Assembly (NCBI GenBank): GCA_015680905.1
Contig: CM027378.1
Span: forward strand, 90,115,501-90,179,500
Reading direction: 5' to 3'
Source of the DNA: Coptis chinensis
Lineage: Eukaryota; Streptophyta; Magnoliopsida; Ranunculales; Ranunculaceae
DNA: 64,000 nucleotides
Both the position numbers and the translations under genes were made by a program. The number at the start of each line of letters is the position of its first letter. Position 1 is the first letter of the stretch. Below the pieces are notes generated by a model. The model had not been told where the DNA came from. It searched no databases and worked only from the letters and a program-made list of their open reading frames with translations. This document shows, piece by piece, positions 34,220 through 46,048 of this stretch.

Positions 34220-36343
34220 GTGACAAAAGGGTACGAGCCGCCGTTGGGACCGAAGACGTTGGATACGATTGAAGTAGTTAACCTGGGAGTGAGAGTTGAA
34301 GATAAATTTACATCCATAGGGACTGACTTGCCAGAAGAATGGAAAAAGAAGCTGGTGCGGTTCTTAACAGAAAATTCAAGTGTGTTCGCATGGGCGATTG
34401 AAGATATCGCGGGTTTAGACCCAGAGTTTGCATGTCATCATTTGCACATGAATGAAAGTGCAAAGCCGGTTAGACAAAAAATGAGAAGTTTACGGCCCAA
34501 ATATGCTGAGGCTATTCGCGAGGAGGTTGTACGGTTGAAAGGGGCGGGGATAATAAGGGAGGTAGAATACACAGAATGGTTGTCCAATGTAGTCGCGGTC
34601 ACGAAAAAGAACGGCAAGGTCAGAATGTGTGTTGACTTCACGGACGTGAACAAGGAGTGCCCAAAAGATTGTTACCCAATGCCGCGGGTGGATGAGTTAG
34701 TGGACAGAACTGCAGGATTCAAAGTGTTATCTTTCATGGACGCGTCCATGGGGTATAATCAGGTCGCTATGCATGGCCCGGATCAGGAAAAGACCACGTT
34801 CGTGGTGGAGGGCGGCACGTACTGTTACACCAGGATGCCCTTTGGTTTGAAAAATGCTGGGGCGACATTCCAACGATTAGGAGAAAAAATGTTTCAAGGG
34901 AAGATTCGAAAGGGGATGGAGATATATATTAATGATATGGTAGAAAAGAGCATGTCGGAGGAGGAACACTTGGAAGGTCTTCAGGAGACTTTTCATATAT
35001 TGCAGGCACATAAACTGAAACTCAACCCCAAGAAATGTACTTTTGGGGTAACTTCTGGAAAGTTCTTGGGTTACATAGTTACACACCGCGGCATAGAGGC
35101 GAATCCTGAACAAATCAGATCGCTGATAGAAATGTCGTCCCCTCAAAATGTAAAGGAGGTGCAAAGTTTAGCAGGGAGAGTCGCGGCCCTTAATCGTTTT
35201 ATTTCGAAGTCATCGGATAAATGTCGACCATTGTATCGATTATTGAGGAAAACACAAGACTTCAAATGGACCGCGGAATGTGAAGAAGCCTTCCAAGAAT
35301 TGAAGGATTATCTAGGGAAGGCGCCTTTATTGTCGCGACCATAACAGGGGGAGAAACTGTATTTGTATTTGGGGGTTTCGGAGTACGCGGCGAGTTCGGT
35401 CTTGGTGCGAGTTGTTGACAAAGTAGAAAAGCCAGTGTACTTTCAAAGCAAGACCATGTTAGACGCAGAGACCCGATACAGCCGAATTGAAAAATACGCT
35501 TTGGCTTTGGTATTTTCTGCCCTAAAATTGAAACCATATTTCGAGGCGCATTCAGTGGTAGTAATAACAAATCTGCCTCTCAAGCAGGCACTGAGGGCAG
35601 AAAAGTCAAGAAGAATGCTAAAATGGGCGGTAATGCTCAGTTGCAATGAAATTCAGTACCAAATCAGAACCGCAGAAAAAGCACAAGCAATGGCGGAGGT
35701 ATTGGCAGAGTTCCCAACCAATGACCCAACGTGGGGAGAGGAGATGGTAATGGACCATGAAGGAGAGCCTAACCGCGACCCATTGGACCCATGGGATTCA
35801 CAGAACGGTTGGAGAGTTTTCGCGGATGGCTCTACTATAGATACAGGAAACGGAATAGGCGTAGTCCTGGTAACTCCTGAGAATACTAGGCTGGAGTTAT
35901 CAATGAAACTGGGATTCGCGGCTTCAAATAATGAATCAGAGTATGAAGCAGTAATAGCGGGTTTAGATTTGGCTCAAGATCTGGGCGTGAGCGAATTATC
36001 TGTTTATTCTGATTCTAACCTGGTGGTGTGCCAAGTGAATGGGGGATTTGTGGCTCGTTGCCCAAGGATGGCAAGATACTTGGAGGTCCTACAAAGGAAA
36101 GCGAGCAAATTCAGTAAGATTAAGTTTACCCATTTGAATCGCGGAGAAAATAGACATGCCGACGCATTTGCTTATGTTGCGGCGGTATTACCAGGAACGG
36201 AAGGGCGATCTATTGAAATAAAGGTGTTGAACAAGCCTAGTACCACGGAAGTAGAGAATGTTTGTCTTATCACGGAGATTGATCCTGGTTGGATAACGCC
36301 CATCAAGACTTTCCTGATGGGGGTAGAGATTGATAACACATAG
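34220..36343 (+). pseudogene. Reverse transcriptase, RNase H and archaeal-type RNase H
   Basis: First frame 34220-35344 is the reverse transcriptase: FTDVNKECPKDCYPMPRVDE, MPFGLKNAGATFQRL, then the catalytic box as YINDM (about 34924-34938), the second Asp of the YxDD motif group having become Asn. A TAA at 35342-35344 interrupts the following RNase H (TRYSRIEKYALALVF), which continues in the same frame. A linker leads to a second RNase H (about 35810-36190) with FADGS, NNESEYEAVIAG, VYSDSN and ENRHADA supplying the acidic residues. This dual RNase H defines the Tat lineage. Confidence 0.9.
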
Positions 36344-36355
36344 GAGAGGTGTAGA

Positions 36356-37500
36356 ATGGAACAGGTGAGCCAAAGATACACTTTAATAGACGGGAGTCTA
36401 TATAGAAGAAGTTTCGGCAGACCAATGTTAAAATGCATAGGTCCGCCGCATGTTCAGGAAGTGTTGGCTGAAATGCACGAAGGGGATTGTGGAAGTCATT
36501 CAGCGAGGAGAACAACCACACACCGTTTGATTTCGCAGGGGTACTTTTGGCCACACATGAAGAGTGATGCCATAGAATATGCCAAAAGATGTGAAAGATG
36601 CCAGAGGTTTGCACCGGCGATACATCGCCACCGAGCCGTTACCGGTGTGCTTTCGGCCGGGCCGTTCGCCATGTGGGCAATGGATATAGTTGGACCGCTG
36701 CCCATGGCAAGCGGTAAAAGGAGGTTTATGTTAGCGGCAACAGATTACTTTACCAAGTGGGTGGAGGGAGTGGCGCTGCAACAAGTCAAGGAAGAGAATG
36801 TGAACAAATTTCTATGGGAGAATATCATTTGCAGATTTGGATTGCCACATACAATCGTCGCAGATAATGGGACACAGTTTACTAGGAAGAAAGTCCGGAA
36901 TTTCCTTCAAGTGTTCAAAGTGAAGCAAGGGTTCTCAGCTCCCTACAATCCGGAGGGGAATGGACAGGCCGAAGCTTCAAACAAGGTCATTACGGATAAC
37001 CTTAAGAAAAAGCTGGAGGAGCGAAAGGGGCATGGGCTGAACAGTTACATCATGTGTTGTGGGCATATCGAACTACACCAAGAACATCCACTATCGAATC
37101 ACCGCTCGCGAATGGCGTCGGGGGTAGAAACCGCCATTCCAAAGAAAATGATAGTATCCACGACCGTAACGCAGGTATGGAAAGTGGACTGAATGAGAAA
37201 ATATTAGCCGCGGATTTGAATCTTGTTGAAGAGAGAAGAGAGAAGAGAGATAGCCCGTATTCGGTTGGAGGAATACCATCGGACTCTGCAGACGATGATA
37301 AACGAAAGTGAAGCCACCGGAGTTTCAAGGTGGGGACTATGTGCTGCGACGAAGTTACTCCCCGCCACCAAGAAAGAAAACGACGGGAAGTTGGGGCCAA
37401 ACCGGGAAGGTCCATATGTCATCGATAAGAAGGGTACATCCGAACTTATGGATTACTGCATCACGACGGAGAAAAGATAAAGAGGTCGTGGAATATCAGA
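36356..37500 (+). pseudogene. Integrase of the Tat element, C-terminus frameshifted
   Basis: The frame 36356-37192 has the HHCC zinc finger (GDCGSHSARRTTTHR to CERCQRF), then the DDE core: Asp in AMDIVGP (about 36680), Asp in VADNGTQF (about 36862) and Glu in GNGQAEASNK (about 36970). Near 37040 the frame shifts: the expected continuation is spread over three frames to about 37500, including YRTTPRTSTIESPLA and a GPYVIDKK block. All three catalytic residues are present, but the C-terminal domain cannot be made from one frame. Confidence 0.88.
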
Positions 37501-37670
37501 ATGTTGAAAAAGTTCCATGTCTAGGACCTTTGTTTAGTCTTTTCGTATTTGATAGCGCACTCTTTGTATTGTTATTATTATGACTATGAAATAAACATGC
37601 ACTTCTTCCAATCGAGTTAGCAGTAGATAATAGAAATCAAATAAGGGACGGATATAGTTGCCACAACAAG

Positions 37671-37942
37671 CTTCACAGCGGTTCAAAGAGAGCGGGGAAG
37701 GGAAAATCCCTTCGCGTACTGTATGTCCGAATCTATCTGGGGGCAACCTTGACTAACTTCACAGCTATACAAAGAGAGAGTGGGCGGGGGAAGAGCCCTT
37801 CGCGGACTTCATGTCCGAATCAAACCTGGGGGCAACTCTGACTAGCTTCACAGCTATACAAAGAGAGAGCGGGGGGGACGAGCCCTTCGCGGACTTAATG
37901 TCCAAATCAAACTGGGGGCAACCCTGAATAGCTTCACAACTA
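37671..37942 (+). repeat. 86-89-bp tandem repeats, left part (3' region of the Tat element)
   Basis: Units start at CTTCACA (37671, 37757, 37846, 37932) and contain CCCTTCGCGGACT, GTCCGAATC and TGGGGGCAACCC. The array is cut by the CACTA-like insertion at 37943 and resumes at 46357. Confidence 0.9.
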
Positions 37943-38330
37943 CACCATAACAGGCTATTTGCAACGGCAAAAAAGCGTTGCTAATAATTTTTGCAACGTT
38001 GCAAATATGGCGTCGGTAAAGTGTTGGAAATATTTGCAACGCTTAAAAAGCGTTGCAAACAGAAATTCAAAGCGTTGCAAACAGAAATTTCACAAACGCT
38101 TTTTAAGCGTTGGTAATTTGTTAAAATTTTTACCAACGGTTTTTAACCGTTGCAAAGTTGTTAGTTAATTTAAAAAAAAATAATTTAAAATTCGTTTGTA
38201 ACGGTTATAAAGCGTTGCAAATTTGTTAGTTAATTTTTAAAAAAAATAATTTAAAATTCGTTTGTAACGGTTATGAACCGTTGCTGATGGGTTGCTAATA
38301 AAAAAAAAAAAATCTCATTTTTTGTAGCGA
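37943..38330. repeat. Left TIR and subterminal repeats of the CACTA-like element
   Basis: About a dozen direct and inverted copies of GCAACGCTT/AAGCGTTGC-type words, the kind of array bound by CACTA accessory transposition proteins. Confidence 0.75.
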
Positions 38331-38487
38331 GACCAAATTAAACCAATTTGGTGGTATAACACATTAATATCGGTTCCCCTAGGAGTAATAAAGTTTTGTG
38401 ATCAAACCGCTATCACAACGCCTATTTCCACTTACAGTTCAAATCAAATTCATCACAACATCATCACTACAACAAGTATACACAAAG

Positions 38488-38727
38488 CTATATACCCGAA
38501 CCACCAAATAACCCCAAATAATAAGATCTCATACAGACATACCACTTGACAACAAAATGCAGAAAAACAGAAACACATTCAAAAATAAACAAAATCCAAA
38601 CCTGCTGTGCTTGAACATATTCATCAAATCCATCCAAAGTGCAATCACGATCAAATACACTTTTCGGAAACACAACATTATTATCATCCCACTCTTCCTC
38701 AATCAAAGGCACCATAATGCTCCCCAT
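38488..38727 (-). pseudogene. Captured first-exon-like fragment, unknown gene
   Basis: Minus-strand frame starting MGSIMVPLIEEEWDDNN and continuing with FDRDCTLDGFDEYVQAQQ up to a possible donor CAG/GTTTGG near 38602. Coding-like up to the donor, intron-like after it. I do not recognise the protein. Confidence 0.4.
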
Positions 38728-39994
38728 TCTTCTACCCCGTCACTTTTCCTAAACACCCTACACAGCACAAATGCATCCTTCCCCACTGCAAATTTCAGTA
38801 ACTAGATGGTTATAATCTTACATTGCACAAATATGACAGGCTAAAGAAAATATTAAGCCAAAACTGTAAACTATCTAATGAAGCCAAATTTGCAGTGGGA
38901 AAAAAAAAGATGAATCCAAAATTTGAGAAACAAATATAAGGAAAGACAAACATAATAGGTATAGAACTGAGATACAGCTCAACGACTAATCCAATAAATT
39001 ATTTGCTGAAAAGGAATACACTTAAATAAACATATGGAATTCACGTCGAGTTTGATATATAATTGGTGATGGTTTTCGTGTTCATTCAAGTGACTGAAAG
39101 AATATCAACCAATTTGCATTCTATTGAACTACATTTCATTAATTAATCAAAACGCAAAGAATACATAAACAATCACAACAAGAAGCCCAACAATGAAAAC
39201 AATAAAGATGGTTTACCTTATTGTACAAAATAACTCCCGATGAAAGCAATATGTAGACTAGTAAGTACAAATCGTTAACAATAGTGGTTTCCCAATCATT
39301 GTGTCCCTAGTTTAGTGAATAACTTCTCCACTTGAAACCGGACATTAAGATTCCATAATCTATCCTCAATCACGTATCAAAGTACATCACCAACCAATGA
39401 CCCTTCCAGTTTACTAGTCGATTGTACCAAGCATTTATAGTAACATGTTAACCTGAAAAAAACAATATATATATACTAGAACATAAGTACCAAGGTAACA
39501 AAAAAATGATGGATCATATTCAACACTTAAAGTACGGATCTTGAAACAAAAGAAACAATAATAATATTACATTCTATGTATATATATATATATATTTCCA
39601 CATCACATTATAGATGAAACAACGGTATAGTTCAGGTGTAGAAAACCTCATCATGCCGTCATCGTTGTTTTGGTTTGAGGTTGCTCTAGCTTCGAACTCT
39701 CCGAATCCCTAAAACGCTCACGAGAGAGAGAGAGAGGTATACAATCTTGTGTTAGGCACAGAGAACAATACTAGCGAATACCATTTTGTGAAGGTGAAGT
39801 GGGGCTCACCCATCCCGGGCGGAAACTTTTGTTTTGGCAAATAATGGATGGTGATATCTCGGTGTTATTACATCATGCAGTCCACCTCAGGCACCTCTGC
39901 GACTGCACATGACCCCGTAACCAATGTAAGAACAAAGATACATATTTCTCGCATACATATTTCTCTCCACCATGCCCCTACTCCTTTTTTGGTG

Positions 39995-40232
39995 TTAATA
40001 GGAAACGCATGCCAGAAAAATTATACATTACACTATTATTAACACTGAAGAGAAGTCTGAAAAATTTATTGGAAAATTTAAGCTGAAAAAATTCAAGTAT
40101 TGCACGGAAAAAGGGACTCACCAAACAGAGAAGTCCGAGCTCCAAAGTGAGATGGAGTCGTTCCTAAAGGATGCTACTTTGGCCAAAGGCGATAGTGAAA
40201 GTAAAACCAAAAATTTCAAATTTCTTCCACGG
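39995..40232 (+). pseudogene. Exon-like fragment, unknown gene
   Basis: Open plus-strand stretch flanked by an AG (TTAATAG/GAAACGC) and a donor (CCACG/GTATGT). It reads a Lys/Glu-rich peptide including EEKSEKFIGKFKLKKFKY and SEMESFLKDATLAKGDSES. Opposite in strand to the other fragments. Not recognised. Confidence 0.3.
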
Positions 40233-40593
40233 TATGTAACTTATGAAATGCGGTTCTTGAGCACCTTGAACTTCGGTCGGTGGTAAATTTGGCTTGTCCT
40301 TACCGCACATCCAAGCGGGATTGCCGCACTATCATATGCCATGGCTGCTTTAGCAAAGGTCTTCATTGGGCTGTTGACTCTCATCTATAGACAAATCAAC
40401 CACCTACGAGAAATGCTTCGAGTCATGAAATATAATGGACATATTACAAGATATCGTTGTAAATGCAGGAAATGAGACCGATCGACTTAGTTACGGAAAA
40501 GAAAAAGTAATCCTAGATGTCTAAATTCCATATAATGCTATCTTTCATAAATTCTTTCAAAAAGATTGCAATCGTGGAAAGAAAATGAAAGTG

Positions 40594-41031
40594 TTAATTG
40601 CGATAAAGGCACCGACCTTCCATATCCATGTCGAGAATCTGCGGTGAGTGGGATGTATCTTCATTTGCATACCGAACTTCGAAGGTCTTGACGGCTAACA
40701 ACTTTGCTTTCGGGACCGAGTATGCTTTGTTCGATTCCATTAGACACTTTCTTTTCATCCATTCAAAATATTCATTTGCAATATTTTTTAAACCGGAACT
40801 CGGTGGCCCTTCTAGGCGAATATAGTCGTACATTATTTCCTGCCAAGAAGTGTGTGCTTGTGGTTGAGTTAGAAATACGGTATTCTTTCCTTCCACAAGT
40901 TGAGCTCCCGGTACATCTGCATTGAACAACCAGTATAGCCCATGGATCCCGTACCTCGCAATCGAGTTGTCTTTACCAATAACTCCTGAAGAGAATAGAG
41001 GGGGGTTTGCTTTTGGGTCGTTGACTCGAAC
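40594..41031 (-). pseudogene. Captured rhamnogalacturonan lyase C-terminal exon fused to another fragment
   Basis: After an acceptor (TTCCAG/GTTCGAG) the frame reads VRVNDPKANPPLFSSGVIGK, GIHGLYWLFNADVPG and MYDYIRLEGP, the conserved C-terminal domain of plant rhamnogalacturonate lyases (pectin-cleaving, polysaccharide lyase family 4). It then runs without a stop into a second, unrelated peptide (IANEYFEWMKRKC ... TFEVRYANEDTSHSPQIL) for about 65 residues to the stop at 40594. The junction near GPPSSG looks like an in-frame fusion made during capture. The second partner is not recognised. Confidence 0.75.
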
Positions 41032-42110
41032 CTGGAACAATAATGACACTCTTAAATCAGTTTATAATGCATGACTAGACCTATAGCCCACACTATTTTT
41101 TGTCGAATTTTCAAACATACTTGCAATTCAGCCCGCGATTCTTGGATGCAAGTGCTACTCGAATGTGTACTTCAACTTTAGAAATGTATGTGTTCCTATC
41201 TGCTATACTTCAAAACAAACCACGGGAGATTTTTGTTTTAGTCAGTCAAAGTCTATAGATTAGCATTCATTAAAATACATCATACAGGAGAGCATGGTAA
41301 CAGTTCAAAGTTACAAGTTTAGCAAGCTATACTTCCAAATTTTATTTTCTGTTTTACTAACTTACTACAATATATTAAATGATATTACTTCCTGATGCAC
41401 CCAAAATAGAATTCAATCCCAAGTCATCCATTCCTCAAATAGTCAAACCAAAATTTCATGACAAAATAATTAAAAGAACTAACAAAGAGCATACAAGTCC
41501 TAGAGAACTGGTTTACAGTTCAACCTTCAGTTCTCTATATGTACCGGTGGTAAGCAAGTGCAGCAACAAATTGTCTAACCCAAACATGTGCTCTACAAGG
41601 TTTATGCAATCTGAACTTAATAAATCCACATTGGCTAAAGTAGACAATCAACCCTTTTGTAATCAGCGGCATAGCAACCCATGAACAAATTCCAAACCGC
41701 TTAACACAACATAAATAATGCAAACCAAAGAAACTTAATCATTTTCAAACTAGTTCACACAAATTTGAAACCAATTACAACACAATGCTAAAACCTTGCA
41801 TCCGTGACAGACACCAACAAACCAACACACTTAATCTTATTACACAAATGACCATGAGATAGATGCTTAATTTGATGGGCCTATCACCTTCACATATAAC
41901 AGACTAGGAAGCAGGAACACTATATGAACAAGGGAGCAAACTCTTATACACAGTACCAATCCTTAGACAGCCTCCCCCTCACCTCATATATATATATATA
42001 TACAACATAAAATATTCTATGTACATAATATATACACGATTGGCTCATACAGATATGCATGATGATAGTCCAAAGTTTTATCCATTAAAATAAATGTTAA
42101 TAAGTAAATT

Positions 42111-42415
42111 ACCTTGTGAATATACCAATTGTAAAGGAACTGGCAAGACAGTTGAATCATCCCCAATGCTGTTTTTCATTATCACATCATCTGTGAAAAG
42201 TAAAGTTGAGATTATAAAACAGATAAGAAAAACAAAAGAGCAAGGAACGTAGAGCAAATAAAATAATTAAGGTACTGTAACTAACCTGAATGATTCATAA
42301 CTCCAGAGACGCTCTCATAAGACTGTTCAGCAACAACACTGGATCTAAAATCAGCAATAGCTTCTTCTAACAATGCTGATTTTTCATCTTCGTTACACTG
42401 TTCTACGCACATTTA
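42111..42415 (-). pseudogene. Captured two-exon fragment, unknown gene
   Basis: Exon A (about 42415-42288) reads CNEDEKSALLEEAIADFRSS and ESVSGVMNHS up to donor TCAG/GTTAGT. Exon B (about 42189-42112) reads IMKNSIGDDSTVLPVPLQLV up to donor AAG/GTAATT. Codons join across the intron. Not recognised. Confidence 0.45.
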
Positions 42416-42987
42416 CTGCAGCATACTATACATATTCCATCATGAGCATTGAGAATTACACAATAGCATTGATCTGTTTCTGTCATGACCTGCAACAAGA
42501 TAGTGATTTTATTCATTGATTAGAGAGAGAGAGAGAACAAAACATCCTTAGCAACCAGTCCAGAAGAATGACATAATAGAAGAACACTCAAGTCGCTTAC
42601 ATGAAAGGATAAAATATAGTACTTCTTCTGGGAAAAGAAAGGGGAAGAAGGGGCAAGGCATCTTACTAAAATATAGTACCTTGGAATCTAGTTGAATTAT
42701 CATATTCATAAAAACTTAAGAGAATCTATTTGCAGTGTACCTACAGACAGGCACTACTTACTAAAAAGTCGAACCACAGAATAGGAACACATTATTCAGA
42801 GGTTATCAAAAACTTATTCTTATAGTTTGGCGGTGAGCTCCAAAGAAAGAATGATGAAACAAGTAGAATTCAAATCGACAAATGCAAAATGATGTTCAGA
42901 GAGTGACCAAATTCAAGGTTTCCTTACATATCAAGGTTCATGCAATTTAGTAAAAGGCGGTAAACTTAAAAGGACATCACCCGAATA

Positions 42988-43027
42988 CTGCGTCATCTAA
43001 AACATCATCATGAAGAAGGCTTGCCAC
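42988..43027 (-). pseudogene. Captured polyprenyl diphosphate synthase exon fragment
   Basis: After a pyrimidine-rich acceptor (GCATCAG/GTGGCA) the frame reads VASLLHDDVLDDA, the first aspartate-rich motif of long-chain (solanesyl-type) polyprenyl diphosphate synthases, which bind the allylic substrate through Mg2+. It stops 13 residues later at a junction with non-homologous sequence. Only this motif-bearing piece is identifiable, so the call rests on one short but distinctive block. Confidence 0.6.
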
Positions 43028-44473
43028 CTGATGCACAAAAAAAGGATCTTGTTAATTTATCTTAAGGAAAATTAAACTAACAGATAGAAAGAACACAAAG
43101 TTAAATAATATCATGTCAGTAGATGCTGCTGAGATTTTCTATTTCATATGGACCCCCTCTCAATTAAGAAGCCAACATAGACACTAAGATGTTCACTAAT
43201 GGATTGCACTGATACAGCCTAATCCAACTCAACCTACATCCACAGATTCCATTTATCTTATAAATATCAAATAACTACTACACAACTCCCAACCTACCAA
43301 TATGAGTTTAGGTTCCACAAAGACATGGACTATTATATTTGAGCGACTTTTAAGTATCGGAAGTTACCGTGCAACTGTTTATATTTCATAATGTACGTGT
43401 GACTTTCAATTCAATATGTAATCTACTAATCTCTCTCACCCTATTGTGGCAACTGATCCTGCTTACAAGTTTCTTACATGCCATCATCTGAATAAATAAA
43501 CTGACAATAGAAATACTTAATTGCATTTCTTAGTTGATGCGTTAGTCTCACTTGTATAGAGAACTTTCTTGTTTGAAATTATTTTTCAGCTCAGATGTGA
43601 TAATCATAGACAAAGATTTGGAAACCACATCAACAAATAAACTCCAAACGTCATTACATCTTACATCTGAGTGGCTTAACAAGCAAAAACATGAATTAAA
43701 TAAGTTCCAATTTCTACTAATCTTCACTTAGTGTGGCACGATTATATTACTCTATTAGAGTAATAACCATAATTCTCTTGTGATAGCAACTGAGTTTAAC
43801 TTCTCACCCTCTGTTATTTATAATCGTCCTCATTGGGCTCTATGTCACCGTCTTCGATCATGATGCAATGACTACTGATCGAGTACAGAAAACAGATACC
43901 AAGTATCACTCACGTCCATGTTTGAGTTCTTAAATCTAAAATTTGGCTACCTAATGTTCGATATATCTAACCTAAATATTCAACAATGGGTAAGTACTTC
44001 AGCCATGCAACGCCAAAACTAGCAAACCAATGAGATTTATGTCCAAGAAAAAGTAACATACCGAAGTGTTATTCTTTCACTGGCCCAATTGTTTACCCAA
44101 AATTTGGCGTGACGCAGCGAGAACTGAGACTGCTACTGTACAAGTAGTCACTTTCCTCCCTACGTGGAGAGAAAATAAGGGAGACGATTAAAAACTGTTT
44201 CCCATATGTTCACACATAAAACTTTTTGTCTGCAACGACAGTGATGCACGTACTCTGTACAATAGTGCAGAATTAGTCATGTTTACCGACTAATGTTACT
44301 AACAGGATGGTAATCATTTGAACTGTAAAACTAGTACACTAGTAGTATATCTTTTACTAAAAGCAAAGTTCTAAAGCATTTGTACATAAATTGAGGACAG
44401 ATGACTGCTAGATTACCATTGACAAAAAATATATAAGCAAGTAATAAAATAGGATATGACCTCATTCTTGGAT

Positions 44474-44906
44474 GGGAATGAGTAGTTCAACAAGTAGTCT
44501 GGGTGTTGAATTGTTGATCTAACCAGTTTCTGCACTACCACAATAACAACCAAACAGGGGTTAAAAATTTACAATATACAAAAGCAGGTCAAATATTGTA
44601 ATGTCCAACCAAGCCCACCTGTTGCGGGGATTCGGCTTCTGTAGAGCTCTCAGACAGTTGTTTGACTGCTGCACATTTTGTGATACCCCGAACCATTGTT
44701 GCAAAAAACTGAATGCAGAAAGAGCAAAAAGTTGTAAAACGTGCCCAGCCCATAAAGAAGAAGCTAATTATTATTAGTTACCTTTAAATCTTCCTCCTTT
44801 GAGAATGTTCTAAGAAAAGCAACTAAGTCATCGACTGATCTCTTTACAGGATCACTCATACTAGTTCCCATCTTTGTATCATGAACAGTCAAGAAGTCTT
44901 TCATGA
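44474..44906 (-). pseudogene. Captured small-RNA-degrading nuclease (SDN) N-terminal fragment
   Basis: Three exons on the minus strand: about 44906-44782 ([35 protein letters not shown]), 44708-44620 (FFATMVRGITKCAAVKQLSE) and 44540-44474 (KLVRSTIQHPDYLLNYSFPS), with GT/AG borders and matching phases. This order and wording matches, from memory, the N-terminal region of plant SDN exonucleases, which trim mature miRNAs 3' to 5'. The DEDD exonuclease domain is absent. It directly follows the RlmN-like exons, joined within an intron. Confidence 0.68.
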
Positions 44907-44940
44907 AAAAATAAATTAGTTGGGGAAAAGTAATACACAC

Positions 44941-45751
44941 CATGAAAACGATGTTGCGTATCTGACACAAGTGAGAGGCATGGACCAATTGTTCCACAAT
45001 TTCACCTGAAGTCAGATTATTCTTAAAACCCATGCTCCCAGTTGCACAGAACTTACAGCCCATTTTGCATCCAACCTGTTAAAAGACAAACAAACAAACA
45101 AAGAGGCCTTTCATCTACTGAAACAAGTTTCTTGCAATCCATATGAAGAAGTCTTTATTCGTGTCAGCAGAACATATAGCCATAGAGCAAACATACTTGG
45201 GATGAAATGCAGAGGGTAGCCCTTGGACCTCCGGGACGGGGCTTTCCACCGTATGTTCCCAAACGATTGTCATATCTCATAATCACAGCTTCCACATACG
45301 CCCCATTATAGTAATAATAATAATAATACAGTCATATCTCATAATCATGCACCGATAAGCTAACTAAAAGTTTGATTGTTTTAATTAATTCAAATAAACC
45401 AAGATTAGTGAAAGAGTAAGTACCTGTAACTTAACAAGAAGTTTAGTGGTAACATTATCGTTTGATTCCAAAACAGAATCAACAGTTGTAGTCGTGGACT
45501 TAAATTTCGAAGTGAGCAAAGCATGTGCACGTGCAGGCAATGATGGTACTTCACTTAATTCACAATTAGGATTCTGAATAACGTATCTGCAAAAATACAC
45601 CAAAATTAAGTATAAATAAATAATGGGAAGAGAGTGAAATAGTTAGTGGGTTTTCTTACTTCCATATGAGTGGAATGAAATTGGTGTTGATTTCGGCTTT
45701 CACGAATTCCTTTTTTATTGAACCGAAATCGAAAACCGAACGGAATGCCAT
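44941..45751 (-). pseudogene. Captured RlmN-like radical-SAM methyltransferase, first four exons
   Basis: Exons 45751-45660 (start MAFRSVFDFGSIKKEF), 45586-45424, 45307-45197 and 45075-44941. Together they give the N-terminal domain and the radical-SAM cluster motif CKMGCKFC (CxxxCxxC) followed by [11 protein letters not shown]. The full enzyme methylates adenine in rRNA and tRNA using a 4Fe-4S cluster and S-adenosylmethionine. Only about 165 residues remain. The acceptor before exon 3 is missing: an ATT microsatellite occupies that spot. The frame from exon 4 continues into SDN-derived sequence, so the fragment is chimeric. Confidence 0.8.
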
Positions 45752-45935
45752 TTGATTATTACGATGGCAGCTCAAATTTTTCCCCCTTTATCACCCTTTA
45801 GTCCTTGCTTTTGTGCCATCTTCACCACACCAACAAGAACCTACCACATTAACAATTCTTCACTGTCATTCATAACTAAACATGTTCTTGATTCATTTTT
45901 AAACAAAACAGAACAAAATCAATTACAAATTAAAG

Positions 45936-46048
45936 TAAAGTTTGAAACTTTACTTTAATTTGAAGAGAAAAACTAAAAATTTGAGGAGTCGAGAATTTGA
46001 AACTTTACTTTAATTTGAAGAGAGAAAACTAAAATTTGAGGAGTCTTG
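45936..46048. repeat. 57-bp tandem duplication
   Basis: TTTGAAACTTTACTTTAATT followed by GAAGAGA...GGAGTC occurs twice in tandem with small differences, upstream of the RlmN-like first exon. Confidence 0.8.
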
